Source: Isoetes taiwanensis (Eukaryota > Streptophyta > Lycopodiopsida > Isoetales > Isoetaceae). Taken from it: 64,000 nucleotides of DNA. Both the position numbers and the translations under genes were made by a program. Under the pieces are notes generated by a model that saw only the letters and a list, made by a program, of their open reading frames with translations, was not told the DNA's origin and searched no databases. Shown piece after piece: positions 24,543 to 39,194 of the stretch (its first letter is position 1; every line of letters begins with the position of its first letter). The DNA lies in NCBI GenBank assembly GCA_021234155.1, contig JAJEKV010000005.1, positions 28,441,202-28,505,201 on the forward strand, given 5' to 3'.

Positions 24543-25410
24543 GTAAGCCATTGCTTCTATCCTACACTTTTGATTGTCTATATTCTAATTCCCTATTATG
24601 CACCTTGCGTATATATTTGAAGTGAGATCATGTCCAAAGTGGTCCTAGATGGATTAATGTCAGCACAGGATATCTAAAAATTCATGGCTCATGCAAACAA
24701 TGATGCCATAGAACTGGACAGATTACTCAGGCATTTATCCTATTTTGGGGTTTTCTGAGGAGGTGGCTGTGAAGGATCATGAAAACAGAGATTCTATGCC
24801 CTTAACTCCATTTCCAAATATATGCTAAATGATGTTCTTCTTGGTGCTTCCCTTGCACCCTTGCTACTGCTCCATCATGATCTGGAATACTCTCTTCTGA
24901 TGCACTACCTTCACGAATCTGTTATTGGAAACAACACATTCCAAAGATCCCACGGTGGAACATGTTACCAATTTCTTGAAAAGCATTAATTGCCTCTTTA
25001 TGTCTTCCATGTCCATCATGTCTCATTTACATATAAAATCTATCGAGCCATTTGTTGTTCCAGAAGATGTGAAGAGGCATAGTTAACTGTTTGATTATTT
25101 GAACATCCAAGTCCATATTATACTCTTTTTAGCCAGACTAACCATTTAATATTCATTGCAACCACTGAATAAGCATACTCAGACTCGTGCAACATTGGAA
25201 TGAGAAAGGAATGCCAAGATGTCAAGAAGCTATATAGAATGTAATGCCTTCATTCACTATTGACTTAGATTTAGCATATAGCATCAGAGCCTCCATTCAC
25301 TATTGACTTAGATTTTCTTTCTTTCCATCCCTACATTTAAAATCTTATCTTATAATATAATATAGTATCGGTGGTTATCCGTGGCTGTACTTGTACGTAT
25401 ACAAGAAATA

Positions 25411-25478
25411 CCATTTACCTTGCATTATGGCATGGAGCACGGAGGCATTGCTGACATGCTAGAATGCAAGGTAAATGG
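25411..25478. other. Hairpin with perfect 16-base arms
   Basis: CCATTTACCTTGCATT at 25411-25426 is exactly the reverse complement of 25463-25478. Pairing continues inward for about 10 more positions with two mismatches, leaving a loop near 16 bases. A separate palindrome CTTGTACGTATACAAG lies just upstream (about 25390-25405). It could be a foldback element remnant or a small-RNA precursor; there is no transcript evidence. Confidence 0.7.
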
Positions 25479-25520
25479 ATTTTATTGTAACGTGGGAGAC
25501 ACTTGGGTTCAATTCCATCG

Positions 25521-25581
25521 TCAGAATGTCACGTAAAATAGGTTGAATGTCAGGTAAACGATCTGAATGTCGGGTAAAAAA
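25521..25581. repeat. 20-base tandem repeat, three copies
   Basis: GAATGTC followed by two variable bases and GTAAA occurs at 25524, 25544 and 25564 with a strict 20-base period. Confidence 0.8.
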
Positions 25582-26664
25582 TGTGTGAGCCTTGAGGAGC
25601 GAAACTTATTAACATTCATGAGAAGAAATGTGCCACGTGGCAAGATGCGATTCGCAGATGCGACGAAATTGAACCTAAGTGTTTTTTACGCTTAAAATTT
25701 TGACTCAGACCATTTTTTTCCTCTCACAATATATATAAATTAGAATTCACACTCTTAGTGGAATTCAAAATTCTTAAATTCCTATACAGCAAAATAAGTG
25801 CTTTTAAAATCTTAGAACATGTTCAACTTTTATTGCGCAATATGTTGCCCCACATGTACTCTTAATCCAAATGGAGTTTAGTGATTTCAAGTTCTAGCAC
25901 TAGCAAATGGAGTTTGATCACAATGGGCTGTAAAATTTTGGCTTGGGATATTTGAATATGAGACATATTTAAATATGAGACATGGAAATCAATCTTGTTA
26001 ATTTAGGATTTTCCGAACCGGAGGAAAAAGGTTTTGGATTTTTTTTTTCTAGGTGATTCCCCCTAAGGGCTTTTGGCCACCGGAAAAGAAATACTGATTT
26101 TCTAAAAATCCAAAAAGCTTTTATGCAGTATGATTTCAATTTTAACCTTTCTAATCTCTGCATATCGATATCACCCCTTCCAATTTCGACATGCATATGC
26201 CACTATTGTGCCATAGGTTTATGTGTGGCAAAAGAAATGACCATTTTAAAATCCATCGTCATTTGCCCTGAATTCAGAGCTTCACCCACTTCGAGGGAGG
26301 AGGAATTTGCATCATAGCTTTTGTGTTGCTACTCAGAGATGGTTTTCCCATAGCAGAGATATGGTCTTAGACATTTCTTTATCCTCGACCATTTTGATGC
26401 AAGAGCTACTTCTCTAATGGAGTTTTTATGTGGACATTCGTGGTTTTTTCTGTAGTTATGTTAGGGTTATTTCATCTATTGCCCCAAGTATCATTCCTTC
26501 AGCCAGGTAATATTTTGGCAAGGTTGGGTTGTTTTCAGGTAGATCATATTTGACAGATTTTCTTTATCTCGCTTATAGTGGAAATCAATCTTTGTTATGA
26601 CACTTACAATACTAAAGATGCTTGGACGATAGGTCCTTCCATTTCTAATAATTTAACCATAAGA

Positions 26665-26863
26665 TAGAGAGTTCAACTCAGATTTCATTCAGGGACAAGC
26701 TTGCATAGATTAGCTGATATAATTTTCTTTAATAGATTTAGGAAATATGGCTCCATTCCGCAGATTGAGGGCCATGCCCTTTCTAATGGATTTTCATTTA
26801 TGCTTAGTGAAGAAGCATCTGCAAAAAAGGAATGGTCTGCTTTTTTTTATAAGCTGCATCAAG
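26665..26863 (+). other. Exon-like open stretch, family unknown
   Basis: About 66 codons read without a stop: RVQLRFHSGTSLHRLADIIF, then KYGSIPQIEGHALSNGFSF, then EEASAKKEWSAFFYKLHQG, ending at a donor-like CAAG|GTAAAC (26863). It looks coding, but I cannot name a family and see no neighbouring exons. Confidence 0.3.
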
Positions 26864-27073
26864 GTAAACTTTAGTTCTGAGTTGAGGTGGGAGAACATTT
26901 TATGGTTATTAGATCAAACAAGGATCTGACATACTCTAGATAATTATAGTTTTGCTTTAGATGGAAAATGTATAGGGGAATGGAAACTGGGACAGCATTC
27001 CGGTTTCTTAGGATGAGTCGCGAGCGGGACCGGTCACCGTAAGGCGGGAATGCCGGACCGGAATCTTTGAACA

Positions 27074-27516
27074 CAAAATAGAAATAGGGGAGGCGGATTT
27101 TTTCGAGTTTTGTTGCGGATCACGGCTCATCCGCAAAGAAGAGTATGAAGAACTCTGCGAAGAACTCTGCCAAAGAAGAAGTCCTTGAAGAAACCGAGCC
27201 GCTAGGAAGATTTATGAGGCTATGGTGACGCTGTGAAGAACCCTGCTATGAAGAACCCTGTGAACTCTGCTATGGCTTATTTGTGAAGAACAAGTGAAGA
27301 ACTCTATCGTGAAGAAGCAGGAAGAGCCGTGAAGAACCCTGCTATGGCGCCTTTCGAAGAACCCTAAAACAACAAACCCTAAAGAAACCCTGACCCGGCC
27401 CGGTCCAAGCGGAATAAAGGAACCCAACTTCCATTCAGAGATATTGGTACGGTGCCGATAATGTCGACATAGGAATGAAGCCCGAGGGGAATCAAGTCGA
27501 CCCTATTTCTATTTTG
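27074..27516. repeat. 16-base perfect inverted repeat enclosing a GAAGAACCCTGCTATG array
   Basis: CAAAATAGAAATAGGG (27074-27089) and its exact reverse complement (27501-27516) enclose about 410 bases. Inside, at 27125-27365, GAAGAACYCTG and CTGCTATG repeat imperfectly about eight times. Sequence just outside the left arm is GC-rich with CCGGACCGG and GACCGGTCACC motifs. A minus-strand frame (27379-27768) overlaps the right arm but has no known domain. Possibly a small non-autonomous element; no clear target duplication. Confidence 0.5.
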
Positions 27517-27768
27517 TTTTAAGCACTGATCTAGTGCAAAATTTATACTCAAAGGCTCAATTGCCTTTTTAAAATGCATATACAATGGGGTTTTTTTGTT
27601 ACCCTTCGAAAGCAGATGCCATATTCCCTCTATGTATATGTGCATCCCCCGGGACTGTAGTTTTACTTTATATCCATTGTAGTTGCTCAGTGATATTTGT
27701 TGCATTGTCAACTTGAATATAATATGAAAACGTGGTGCACCCTGGACTACCTCGGTCGTTAGATCCAT

Positions 27769-29739
27769 CCATCCTATGCCTCAGATTGTATGTTGGGGCT
27801 ATAGCTGCATAATCATTTATGGTTGAGAGCACCTATGATTTTGAAACATGAAATACAAATTCACCAAAGGTTTTAGAGTATGAAATACAGAAACTTGAAC
27901 TTTCACCAAAATTATTCAATATCCTAATAAAAATGCTTTAACCAATGCAACCAGCGAGATAATGTATTTATTTTTTCTAATAATAAATCTTTTATTTTAT
28001 TAGATATTGATGAACACGTGGCCTTTTCGAGTAGCACATTACTTTTAGCATAGATTAATCATATTTAAATAACTTCATAGGCACTAGAATATGGAGGAAA
28101 ATACATTTTCTACGTGGCTAACAGAAGTATATTTATGTCATGGTTTCATGCACGAGACCATAAGGTTTCATACCACCCTGAAAAAAATCCATATGCCTCC
28201 TAAATCCATGATCTATATGTAGTTCTATCTAGCTCTAAAATGGGTTAGATATTATATCTAGCAGAGCAAAACAAACTATAGCATATGCATTCTATACAAT
28301 AGATTATCTTCATCTTGGTGATGTTGGAAATCAAGCTTTGTTATAATATTGTCAATGTTAATTATGTTGTGTATCTTCTATTTTTAAAGATTTATATGAA
28401 GTTCTATGGTCAAAAACATTTACAGGTTGTACGTCTAGGTAATGATATATTTGCAAGAATATGCATCTTCTATTGACAGAGATATTGGAACCACTTTATG
28501 ATCTAATATTGCTATGAATTAGTACGTTCTTTTAAGAGTAGATATCTTTGTTGGAGATTGTTTCTGATTCTGCTATGAATCATTTTTATATGAATCATTT
28601 TATAGACCATATATCACCACCGATCATTTCGTAGGTTTTCTTTGTAGGTTTGTCGATTGTATGGTATGGGGAATATCCTCCATAGATTGTCAATGTAAAT
28701 TGTGTGAATTTCACTTAATCCCATGTGAATTCATTACTTAGCCATGTAGCATAAATTTAAAAATTGAGATATTTTTAGACCTATGTTTAAAAGGAGTTTT
28801 TATATGGAATGGAAATGTGCCTTATGTTGACGAGAGCAAGTTTCATGAAAACCTATGGAAAGATGCGAGAACACGAAATGAGTTGAAGTAAATTGGAACT
28901 ATCATTTTCTAATGTTGCGAAAAATTTGGAAAGATCATTCTGTAATGTTGCGACTTGACTTATCGTTTAAACATGCTAATCATCATAGACCTGTGGAGGA
29001 TTTTGTTCATGCATGAATAAATTGCAAAAAGGATCAACCATATATTGCTCATCTATACATCCACGAACATGAAGGATATATAAACATAAATCTTGACCTT
29101 ATGATAGAATAGTAAATTAGACCTTAGGAAGGACTAATAACATGGAAATTATAGTTGTAGATGTCTATTTCTTAGGTAGCGAGTGGTGGAGCAAAGAAGT
29201 AGGGCTTCTCTCCAAAGATAAAGAAGATACTTGAGTAAGGAATAGCATAAGATATTGATCCTAGAATAGAGAAGATATTCTGGCCATCTTGGACATTAAA
29301 TTTTTAAAATAGATTTAATATCTAGATATGTTCTAATTTTAGAAAAGGCAAATAATATAAAAATGGCAAAATTTGAAACGTCATAGATTCCCTTCATTCG
29401 TCCCTAGAAGTAGTATAATTAACCTACAATTACCACATTCAAGATTGATCTAGAAATTGTTAACATGGGAACATCATATTGTTATCATTCTTTTTGCTAG
29501 TTGAAATTGGTTGTTTCTCAAACACAAGCTTCCAAAATGTGCATATCATATCCATGTGACACTACTTTATTTTAATATTTGTCAACCTGCCACCTCTGAT
29601 CTAAGAACAAACAAATAATTGGAAAAAAGTTTAATTCATATTTGCCTCAAATTCCCCTCTCTTGAAAATGCACAAATGGCACAAACAATCAATAACATAG
29701 GCATGGCATTGTAGATTATCCTATGCTAAAGTTCCCTAA
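27769..29739. other. AT-rich spacer, nothing recognised
   Basis: No frame of interest, repeat or RNA feature seen in this 2-kb stretch. Confidence 0.5.
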
Positions 29740-30100
29740 TGTGGAAAGTTCCTAACTTTGTTAAATGATAATTAGAGAACTACTTCCAAAATAATGTCTA
29801 ACCACATTGGAAGTGAAATAGAATAGCATATCAATTATCTGGGAGTGTAGTTATTCTTGGCATCAAATTCTTTAATTGCTTTTATGTGATGGGCATCCAT
29901 TCTTGGTGAAGCATGTCCCCTTGAAATGCATCCACGCACACTTGCAACCTACTCAATTTGTGAATGTTAACTCGTTTGGAGGTCGTTATATTCCAATCAT
30001 CTCGATGGAAAGCCCAATTGCTTCGATTGGAAGCTAAGGATCCTCAACCATACAACGTGCAAAACAATTTGACAACTTGCTGAGCATCATACCAGATAAC
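29740..30100 (-). repeat. Dispersed repeat, inverted copy of 22470-22665 and 24085-24175
   Basis: Reverse complement of 29920-30100 matches 22470-22665, and reverse complement of 29740-29795 (GTTCCCTAATGTGGAA, GAGAACTACTTCC) matches 24085-24175. Only about 125 bases separate the blocks here against about 1.4 kb in the other copy, which contains the minisatellite and the TATA region. Confidence 0.65.
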
Positions 30101-30499
30101 TCCTTTGACATGTGCTCCCTTCAATGTTAAAAATGCAAGATACAGAGTGGGCGAAGGAGCTTGATGAACACAGGCTGGGCGGCGTAAAGCGGTCAGTCAA
30201 GAGGGAGGACAGAGCACCTGTGTTCTTCGACGAATACACATGGCCAATGCATACACATAGAAGGTCCTCCACATGAATATGTGCTGGAAGATGCGGTTGG
30301 GGGTTGGTTGGATACCTATGCATTGTCGATATGACATGTTTAAAATGATTAGAATGATTGGGGAACATAAGATTTCAGGGATTCTAATTGGTTGCACAAT
30401 AACTGTTTAAAATTTTTAACCTAAGAGGCTTTGTTCCTTTCTTGAATCCTAACTTTAAATGCAATTAGAGAAATGCTTTTTCCAGTCGATAATGGTCCT
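30101..30499. other. Spacer
   Basis: A 93-codon minus-strand frame (30087-30368) overlaps the repeat above and has no recognisable domain. Nothing else seen. Confidence 0.4.
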
Positions 30500-31565
30500 T
30501 TTCTGTATGCAGCTCGATTTAGATAGCTCAAATTTATTGTTTTATCCATTATTGAAGATCTAGACAAAAAAAACCTTGTCCAACAAAATGTATAACTTGA
30601 ATTATATAGGCCAAATTTAATGCTTCCATTAGCAAACATCGTAACTATGTTTGTCTAAAATAGTAGTGACAACATAGACGTTGCAAGATCGAAGACTACA
30701 ATCAGAAAAGTCAATGTCAGAGAGCAACTTAGATTGGTCACATGAGCTATTTCATACATTCTTGCCATTCGATGACCTCCATTATTAAAGAATTCGAAGT
30801 TATCAAATCTTTTTTTTTGACGTAAAAACTTTTCTGGAAAAATTGTATAAGTCGGGGTAGATAAGTCAAATTTAATGCTTCCTTGCTACAACAATAGCAC
30901 AACACGAAAGTTGTAAAATCGAAGAGTCAGTCAGAAGAAGACATCTATTCTTAAAGAATGCATTTTCGTGCTTTAGATAAGTCAAAATCCGAAAAGTACA
31001 AAATGAAATCAATGGTTTTTAGCAAACAACATTTTCATGCTTTAGATAAGTCAAAATCCTGGACATACAAACTGAAAGCAATGGTTCTTTTAGCAAACAT
31101 CATAAGCATATTTATTGAATCCTTTGCAAAATGTATGTGCAGGCACGCTCGCAATATGCCCAAATCTGCTAAAGCAATCGAAGAGTCAACTTAGAAGAAT
31201 TCAATTTGAAAGTGGAAATTGGATCAATCGACATTCCCATGGAGTTCCATTTAGATAAGTTGAATTTAATATTCCTTCCAATAGGCATCATAAGTGCATT
31301 TTTGAAACTAAATCGATGGCTATTCCTACCGAATGGTGCCATTCTTCGCTTTTATCCCAACTGGTTTCATTTAGATAAATCGAATTCAATATCTGCTTCA
31401 ATGACTCGATAACTGTGCTTCTGGGCCATTCTATTGGAGTATATAGTATTTGTGTAGAAAGTGTTACTAGAAAAGAAATTGTTAGCATCATATGAACAAT
31501 GCCACACAACTCCATCTAGATAAGCCAAAGTCAATGTTTCCTTCTAGAAGCACCATAACTATATT
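30500..31565. repeat. Decayed tandem array, TTTAGATAAGTCAAATTTAAT-type unit
   Basis: A motif like TTTAGATAAGTCRAATTTAAT, usually followed by GCTTCC, then AGCAAACATCATAAC and TTTGT, recurs at about 30517, 30605, 30858, 30973, 31042, 31251, 31371 and 31516. Spacing varies from 70 to 250 bases. Copies are strongly diverged. Small frames here derive from the repeat. Confidence 0.7.
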
Positions 31566-33354
31566 TGTAGACCGTCCTATTAAACCATATCTATCCGCAA
31601 CTAGTACCTATGTCAATATATCTATGTCTATCATTGGCTGTTATTAGGAAAAAACAATGCATGAGGCCACGCATAAAATGACTTGGCCGTGCATGTTTAT
31701 TTTGCAAAAGAAAATTAAGGAGCATTTGTAAATTACTAACATATAATTAATGGTGTTTTTTGAACAAAGTTTCCTGTAAGAGGCACCATATTAAAGCCTT
31801 TTGATCTTGGATCTTTGATCTCTGACTCTACTGCTCGGACCCAGTTGTGCTCTGTATCGCCAAGCTTTCTGCTAAAATCCGTCTTTAAAAGTATTTATTC
31901 AAAATGCTCTTCTTCTTAACCATCCATCTAGCGTCAGTGACATCTTCCCCGAAACTGCCATTGGAGAAGCTGTTCTAGGGTTCCAGAGAAAGAGTTCGTT
32001 TTGCTTTTTCTTCTTCGGCTACAAAAGGATTGTTGGTGATCGTGGGCATGCCTAGATGCTTGCCAAACATGGACAGCGAAGTTCAGACTACAGTAAGGCA
32101 TCGAGTGTTATGCTCCAGATCCGGCAGATGGAGGCATATACCGGTAGACATTTGCAATATTTTTCTGTTCAAAAGTTGTTCAGATGCTCTGTTGTTTCAG
32201 ATGCTTTTTCCAGCGAATGGCATCAGATAAGAATTCCTGCCAGTGGAGAAGTCAAGTTTCAAATTCGAAATCCCCAGAAATTCTAATCTGAATGATTGCT
32301 TTGCTTTGGTTGCATTCAGGTGCAGCACCCGAACCTAGATTTGGATTTTGGATAGTGGATGGGGATTCAGAGGAAACTAGCCTACCCTAAAAGGCAAAAT
32401 GATGTGTCCATGCATGTCTGAGAGAAGGCATATTTTGCTGTGACATTTGCAGAGTCTTCCTTTTTTTATTTGCAACTGTTCAAAGGATCAAGCATATTTT
32501 TTGCTCAGTGTTTTATGAAACAACCAGGTATATTCTAGATATGTATGGATCTACATCAAGTTTGTTGGCTCTTTTGTTCAAGTTTCTCTTTAAATGACAT
32601 AAAGAATCCATAAAGGGAGCAACCAGGGTTTCATACGCGCTTTCCAAATACTCTGGCCAAAGAATATTCTTGGAGCTTGACAGAGTATGAGCAAGTACTG
32701 ATGTTGGAAACCGCTTAATTGACACTTGCGTCTAATTTCTATAGCAAGCCAGCCTGCTCTACCGCACAAATCAGCTGCCTCGTTTGATTGTAGATGGAGA
32801 TCAGAAACATTTAGAAGAAGGCCTCTTCGATTGACATGCTTTAGCGTAGATTAGATGACTTTTTGAAGCCTTTGTTCAAAATGCTGCACAATGAAGCTTG
32901 TGGCTGAAGAGATCTTATTTCAAATTAACCATGCTGTGGTTTCTGGATATGGGATGTGTGACATGAGATGTTAGTGAGCTTATAGAGAATCTTTGAAGAG
33001 GCCTTATTTGGAATTAAACATGCATGTCAGTGATATCTAATTGGGTGAGATTGATGGTTTTATAGCTCAAACATGGCTATTTTCAAAGGTTGTATGACTT
33101 TTTGCTATCATCTCTTGAGAAACCTAACTCTGCAAGTGGTATGATGTACTTGAATAATCCAAAATTTGTGGAAATCTACCTTGTATCGTTCTATTTATAG
33201 ATAATATGTAACGTTGTTGGAAATCTACCTTGTACACCACGTTGTTAAACGTTCTAAGCTCTTGCTTTGGCCTGCAATGTCTGCCCCCTCAAAACCCTTT
33301 CACAATGATTCCATGCTTAAATCCCTTTCCTGTATTATGTTGGATACTTGGCAT
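31566..33354. other. Spacer, no recognised gene
   Basis: Some GC-balanced sequence at 31800-32290 resembles a 5' leader (pyrimidine runs, an ATG at 32072), but its frames (32030-32230, 32056-32286) contain no known domain. Nothing else stands out. Confidence 0.4.
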
Positions 33355-33990
33355 ATTGATGGCGATGGCAAGATAGACAAAAACACTGTATTGGTTTGCT
33401 GCCAAGGTTAACAGAAGGAAGAACATGCTCTTTTAAGAGAAAAGATGGGTTTTCTTATTATTTGCATCTTTTAACTTATGTATTCAAGGGACCGCAAGAT
33501 CATCGATATAGAATAGCAGCAAGGGTTACACTTGGATTTGCTCCTCCAGAAGTTGTCAGCATTCTTTGCAACGTCTATAGAATAGTAAGTTGTTTCAATT
33601 ATTCTATTCACTTTATTATTTGCTTCTCATATTTAATATTAGTATTTTTTGTATTATATTGAATGCTCGTTATATTGATGGCAATGTCAAGATAGACAAA
33701 AACAATGTGTTGGTTTGCTGCCAAGGTTATTGGGTTGATTGAACAGAAGGAAGAACATGCTCTTTTACGAGTAAAGATCGTTTTTTCTTATTATCTACTT
33801 TTTTAAAATAAAGTAAAAACACAAGTTCAAAGAAGACCGCTTAAGATCATGGATAATCAATAGCAGTGAGAATTAAACTTGAATTCGCTCCTCCAAAAGT
33901 TGTTAGTATTATTTGCAACGTCTATAGAATAGTAAGATGTATCAATTTTTCTATTCATATTAATTATTTGCTTATTATTAATAAATTATA
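33355..33990. repeat. Tandem duplication, unit about 310-325 bases
   Basis: GATGGCGATGGCAAGATAG, GGTTTGCTGCCAAGGTTA, GAAGGAAGAACATGCTCTT and CAACGTCTATAGAATAGTAAG in copy 1 (33355-33640) recur in the same order in copy 2 (about 33676-33990). Copy 1 is open as LDTWHIDGDGKIDKNTVLVC and GRTCSFKRKDGF; I do not recognise the protein and copy 2 breaks it. Confidence 0.8.
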
Positions 33991-34737
33991 CTATTACATG
34001 CTAGCTCATGTTTTAATATTGGTATTGCTTTATATTGTGTTTACAATTCCATGCAATGAGTTCATTTCATTAAATTAAGCACCTTTGTTTTGTTCGACTT
34101 CTTATGCTATAATACATCATCCATTATTAGAGTGTGTGTGGGTGTTTGGTTTCGTTTGATTTTTCAGGCCAAAAAAAAATTAGTTTAACTACCAACATAT
34201 AACTCCAACTTTTTAAATTAAAATCCCCTTGAAACCCCCTTTGGTTTGAGTGCATATTAAGCCATGAGGAGAATCCTCCATGATCCATGGATCTCAAACG
34301 AGAAACCGTATGTGGCGCCTCTGCACCAAACAACCTTCGCAACCTTAGCGAATTGAAACATCTAAGTAGCTAAAGGAGGGGAAATCAACCAAGACTCCGC
34401 TGTAGTGGCGAGCGAAAGCAGAAGATTAGGCTTGGCGAGAAGGCAGTGAGCCTCACTCATCCGCAACCATTCTAGCTCGTGACCTGCTGAGTGCTGGTAA
34501 AAATCCTGCAACCTAATATGCCAACTAATCCTACAACCTAATATGCCAATTCTGGCAACTGTCGACACTATCCAAGAGGAGGATAGTTTGTATTGTTGGA
34601 GTTTGCATAAGGAAAACCATTTGATATAAATGGTCATATTGGGAAACTTACTAATTGTTCGAGTAAATTTCCAAACGAAAACAAGTGAAATAAAAACAGA
34701 AACAAATGAGTAGTTTTGTACATTGTATTAGTTGAAT
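33991..34737. other. CDPK downstream spacer with a short tandem duplication
   Basis: CCTRCAACCTAATATGCCAA is repeated in tandem at about 34503-34548. No gene seen. On the minus strand this is the 3' side of the kinase gene. Confidence 0.5.
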
Positions 34738-37098
<2,361 letters not shown>

Positions 37099-38332
37099 TT
37101 AAATGAAACCCATAGAAGATCATCCTCCATCTCCAAAATTCAGCACCAAAATTTGTGTAACGACACCGTTAGGCATCCTCGTTAGAGTGTGCCATATCGC
37201 ATGCTGCACATCGTATAGAAAATGTAACCTCTTTCAAATTGAATTCTTGATGACTGTATTACCGCATGGCACCAGAATCCAGCAGCAAGGTATGTAGATA
37301 AAAATGTGGATTGACTACCATTGTTGTCCTAAATAGTCACCGCAAATTCTCACTAGAGCACTATGTTATATAATGTGTCAGTGCCCAACCTCCTAGCAAA
37401 GGGGAACATTTTGGTCCTTCAAATTCCAATAATCAATGTAAAAGAGTCATAACCATATGCTGGTGCATTGAGTTCAAATTGTTCCTTCTTATTTGACGCA
37501 TTGGAGGCAGCCAGCAACTTAAGAGACATACCGACTGGCATACCTTTGTGTTGACGAATTAAAGCCATAGACTGTATAATTGCCATATAAAGGCTAGCAC
37601 CAGAGAAATTATCACTCAGGCCCTGTTCATCGGATAAAACTTTTAATCATGTCATGCAGAGATTTTTACTAAAGAATGTATTGCACATGCCTTTGCAGCC
37701 AGAGGTCTTTGCTAAATAATGCATTGCACATGCCTTTGCAGCTAGAACTGACGCCATCACATCTAAACATCAATCTGTACAGATTACAGAGCAAACTCTG
37801 GCAAATAGACATGTTGGTCCATACCAAAGTGAGAACCCGAAATGCAAATGGCATGGCAAGGTAGGAAATCACGTCTCAAATGCCAGAACGTCATTATTCT
37901 GTGATGCCGGAAACTATGATCTTGAATACGATCTTAATTAAAGCTGGGCAAAGCTACGATGAATAGGAGCTAAGGAAACCCTGATTTGCGTGGTGGAGCA
38001 TCTTCTAATCCAACTATAGGCAACGATCCATACCTTTGTGAAGCCTCTTCTGATCTAACCTAGGCGATGGTCCAGAACGGCCATTGAATTTTGAAAACAG
38101 TCTACTCTAGATCATGATCGAATGGCTTAAGCCACATCAATTGAAATTATCCTGTGATGCCGGGAACTATGATCTTGATTAAGGCTGAAATAGAGCTACG
38201 ATAAATACGAGCTCAGAAAACCCTGGTTTACCTTTGTGGAGCATCATAAGGCGTCGATCCATACCTTTGTGGAGCATCTCTACTCTAACCTAGGCGATGA
38301 TCATGATCAAATGATAACCAACTCACATTTTT
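37099..38332. repeat. CDPK 5' flank with two tandem duplications
   Basis: A 49-base unit with GCACATGCCTTTGCAGC is doubled at about 37672-37745. A 250-base unit (GTGATGCCGGAAACTATGATCTTGA in part, then AACCTAGGCGATG) occurs at about 37900-38065 and 38150-38305. No other gene is visible. Sequence near 37280 (CAGCAAGGTATGTAG) may contain splice signals of an untranslated leader exon. Confidence 0.6.
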
Positions 38333-38739
38333 GCCACGTGGATATACCAGCCAACAACATAAGGGGCCACTCATCACTTGTGCTAAAAATATCAAGTATA
38401 CAAATTAAATTAGGGTGAAATCACATTATAGGGATGGATATAACGTGACGTGGCAGGGAAGGGTAGCCTCAGGATGTTGAATTCACCTGAATCGTATCAC
38501 ACCAAGAACAAAAAGAAGGAAGCCACGCAAAGGCGCCCACGGTAGGCGAACTCCCCGGCAAGATCAAAGCGCACCCACCCTATCACACCAAGCGTGCCTA
38601 AATCGACTCACCCTTGAATTTTGGGCCGGAAAAGGGAGGCTGTCAGATCTTTTTTGGCGGTGGCCACGTCGACTAGTTCACGTAAAAACAGTTTAGATAA
38701 AATTTTGCTTGTGCGTCTAGTAGCACCATGCCACGTGGC
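38333..38739. promoter_or_regulatory. Cluster of ACGT-core (G-box/ABRE-like) motifs
   Basis: GCCACGTGG at 38333-38341, AACGTGACGTGGC at about 38442-38453 (two ACGT cores), GCCACGTC at 38663-38670, CACGTA at about 38679 and a perfect palindrome GCCACGTGGC at 38730-38739. These cores bind plant bZIP and bHLH factors. The cluster lies 1.2-1.65 kb upstream of the CDPK start codon; assignment to that gene is inference. Confidence 0.5.
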
Positions 38740-39194
38740 ACACATTCAAACCATGAATGTGAACACTTTTTCTGAATTTCTTCCTGTGGCCGCGTTTCTT
38801 GGCTGCTTCAACTATTTTACCCACAGATCAGAGATTTACCCCGCATTCTCAGAAGTTTACCAATGATTTTGAAGATCTACCCGCATTCTAAGGAGTTTAT
38901 CAATGATTACGAAGAGTTTTCTTGTCGCGAATTTTATCTAAAAGCTGTTTTTCGCGTTATAAAAATGTTGCTTAAAGCAACATTTTGCAACATTCTTATA
39001 TGTGTAATCAGGAGCCTTTGGCATCGAGAAAAGAGGCGCCAAGCCTTGCCGTAAAAAAGAGAAAAAAAAAGAGAAATTTGACCATTGAGCTAATTCAATT
39101 TTCTATCAAAGGGGTCTACACAAGCTACCGCAACTTCTCCTACAATTCTGCCAAGTATGATTTTTCAAAGATGAATTGATGAGCAAAATATCTC

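Noticed and set aside
27379-27768. 129-codon minus frame as retrotransposon gag or RT
   Set aside because: No RT, protease or zinc-knuckle motif; overlaps an inverted-repeat arm.
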